Below are positions 5,282 through 5,468 of a DNA stretch of 5,468 nt, in pieces. The stretch is from Spirochaetales bacterium. Its GTDB lineage: Bacteria > Spirochaetota > Spirochaetia > DSM-27196 > SKKC01. Below the pieces are notes generated by a model. The model had not been told where the DNA came from. It saw only the letters and a program-made list of their open reading frames with translations, and did no database searches. Location: NCBI GenBank assembly GCA_007121695.1, contig SKKC01000430.1, positions 1 through 5,468 on the forward strand. Reading direction: 5' to 3'. A program made the position numbers and the translations under genes. Each line of letters starts with the position of its first letter. Position 1 is the first letter of the stretch.

Positions 5282-5468
5282 ATGGATACACATACACGAA
5301 CATCCCGTTACATCGATCTGCTTCTCACTGCGCTCGACCTGGAGCCGGGAAACAGACTCGCGATTCGATCCGAACCCGCCCACAGAGACTTCGTTCTCGC
5401 GGTCGTAGAGCGTGCGTACCAGGCGGGGGCGTCCTACGTGCACGTTATGGCTGCCGATCCGCGCATTC
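5282..5468 (+). CDS. M29-family aminopeptidase, N-terminal fragment (cut by window end)
   Basis: An open frame from the ATG at 5282 runs off the window after 62 codons. The fragment reads as the N-terminal region of peptidase family M29 (AmpS/aminopeptidase T type): a helix SRYIDLLLTALDL (8-20), then EPGNRLAIRSEP (21-32), equivalent to the family's LQPGQ-x-VLI-x-AP stretch, then LAVVERAYQAGASYVHVMAADP (39-60), equivalent to the AYxAGAxYV segment ending in a DP turn. M29 enzymes are cytosolic dimeric metallo-aminopeptidases that trim N-terminal residues from peptides. The metal ligands lie in the C-terminal half, outside this window, so catalytic integrity cannot be assessed. The gene diverges from the methyltransferase and has a plausible promoter just upstream. 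The fragment is short, so the family call rests on one domain. Confidence 0.72.
   Translation, partial: MDTHTRTSRYIDLLLTALDLEPGNRLAIRSEPAHRDFVLAVVERAYQAGASYVHVMAADPRI

Noticed and set aside
4902..5408. A 168-codon plus-strand open frame
   Set aside because: It overlaps the methyltransferase antisense and the aminopeptidase start in another frame; it is Arg/Ser-rich with no family pattern.
1..5468. CRISPR, toxin-antitoxin, phage or transposon content
   Set aside because: No regular direct repeats, recombinase motifs, terminal inverted repeats or small paired frames of that kind were seen; the genes are mostly housekeeping.

Overview
The window holds seven protein genes packed almost without gaps in GC-rich DNA. 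From family resemblance it looks like a free-living spirochaete (Spirochaetota). The best pointers are a small outer-membrane barrel of the BAPKO_0422/DUF3996 type known from Borrelia and other spirochaetes, and a DHH-family 'exopolyphosphatase-like' protein. The lineage is an inference from protein features, not from a marker gene. No RNA genes, CRISPR arrays, insertion sequences or phage genes were seen, and no gene-free stretch exceeds about 100 bases.

Layout: (1) folB (+, 5-397), dihydroneopterin aldolase of folate synthesis, whose 3' end overlaps the convergent gene by 35 bp. (2) A minus-strand pair, glk then a UDPGP-family uridylyltransferase gene (2920 down to 363), joined by an ATGA stop/start overlap and a strong Shine-Dalgarno. 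Together they suggest glucose activation: glucose to glucose-6-P, then glucose-1-P to UDP-glucose, with phosphoglucomutase supplied from elsewhere. (3) A plus-strand pair diverging from glk: a DHH/DHHA1-fold protein that has lost its namesake DHH and the glycine-loop histidine, and a secreted beta-barrel protein. They are joined by ATGATGATGA, which carries three stops for the first gene and three starts for the second. (4) A minus-strand SAM methyltransferase with an N-terminal zinc ribbon, ending 22 bp from the barrel gene. (5) The first 62 codons of an M29-family aminopeptidase (+), cut by the window edge and divergent from the methyltransferase.

Most of this is housekeeping. No undescribed multi-gene system can be supported. 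The points most worth following are the degenerate DHH protein and its tight coupling to an envelope barrel gene, the altered nucleotide-binding loop of the uridylyltransferase, and the compressed gene junctions.
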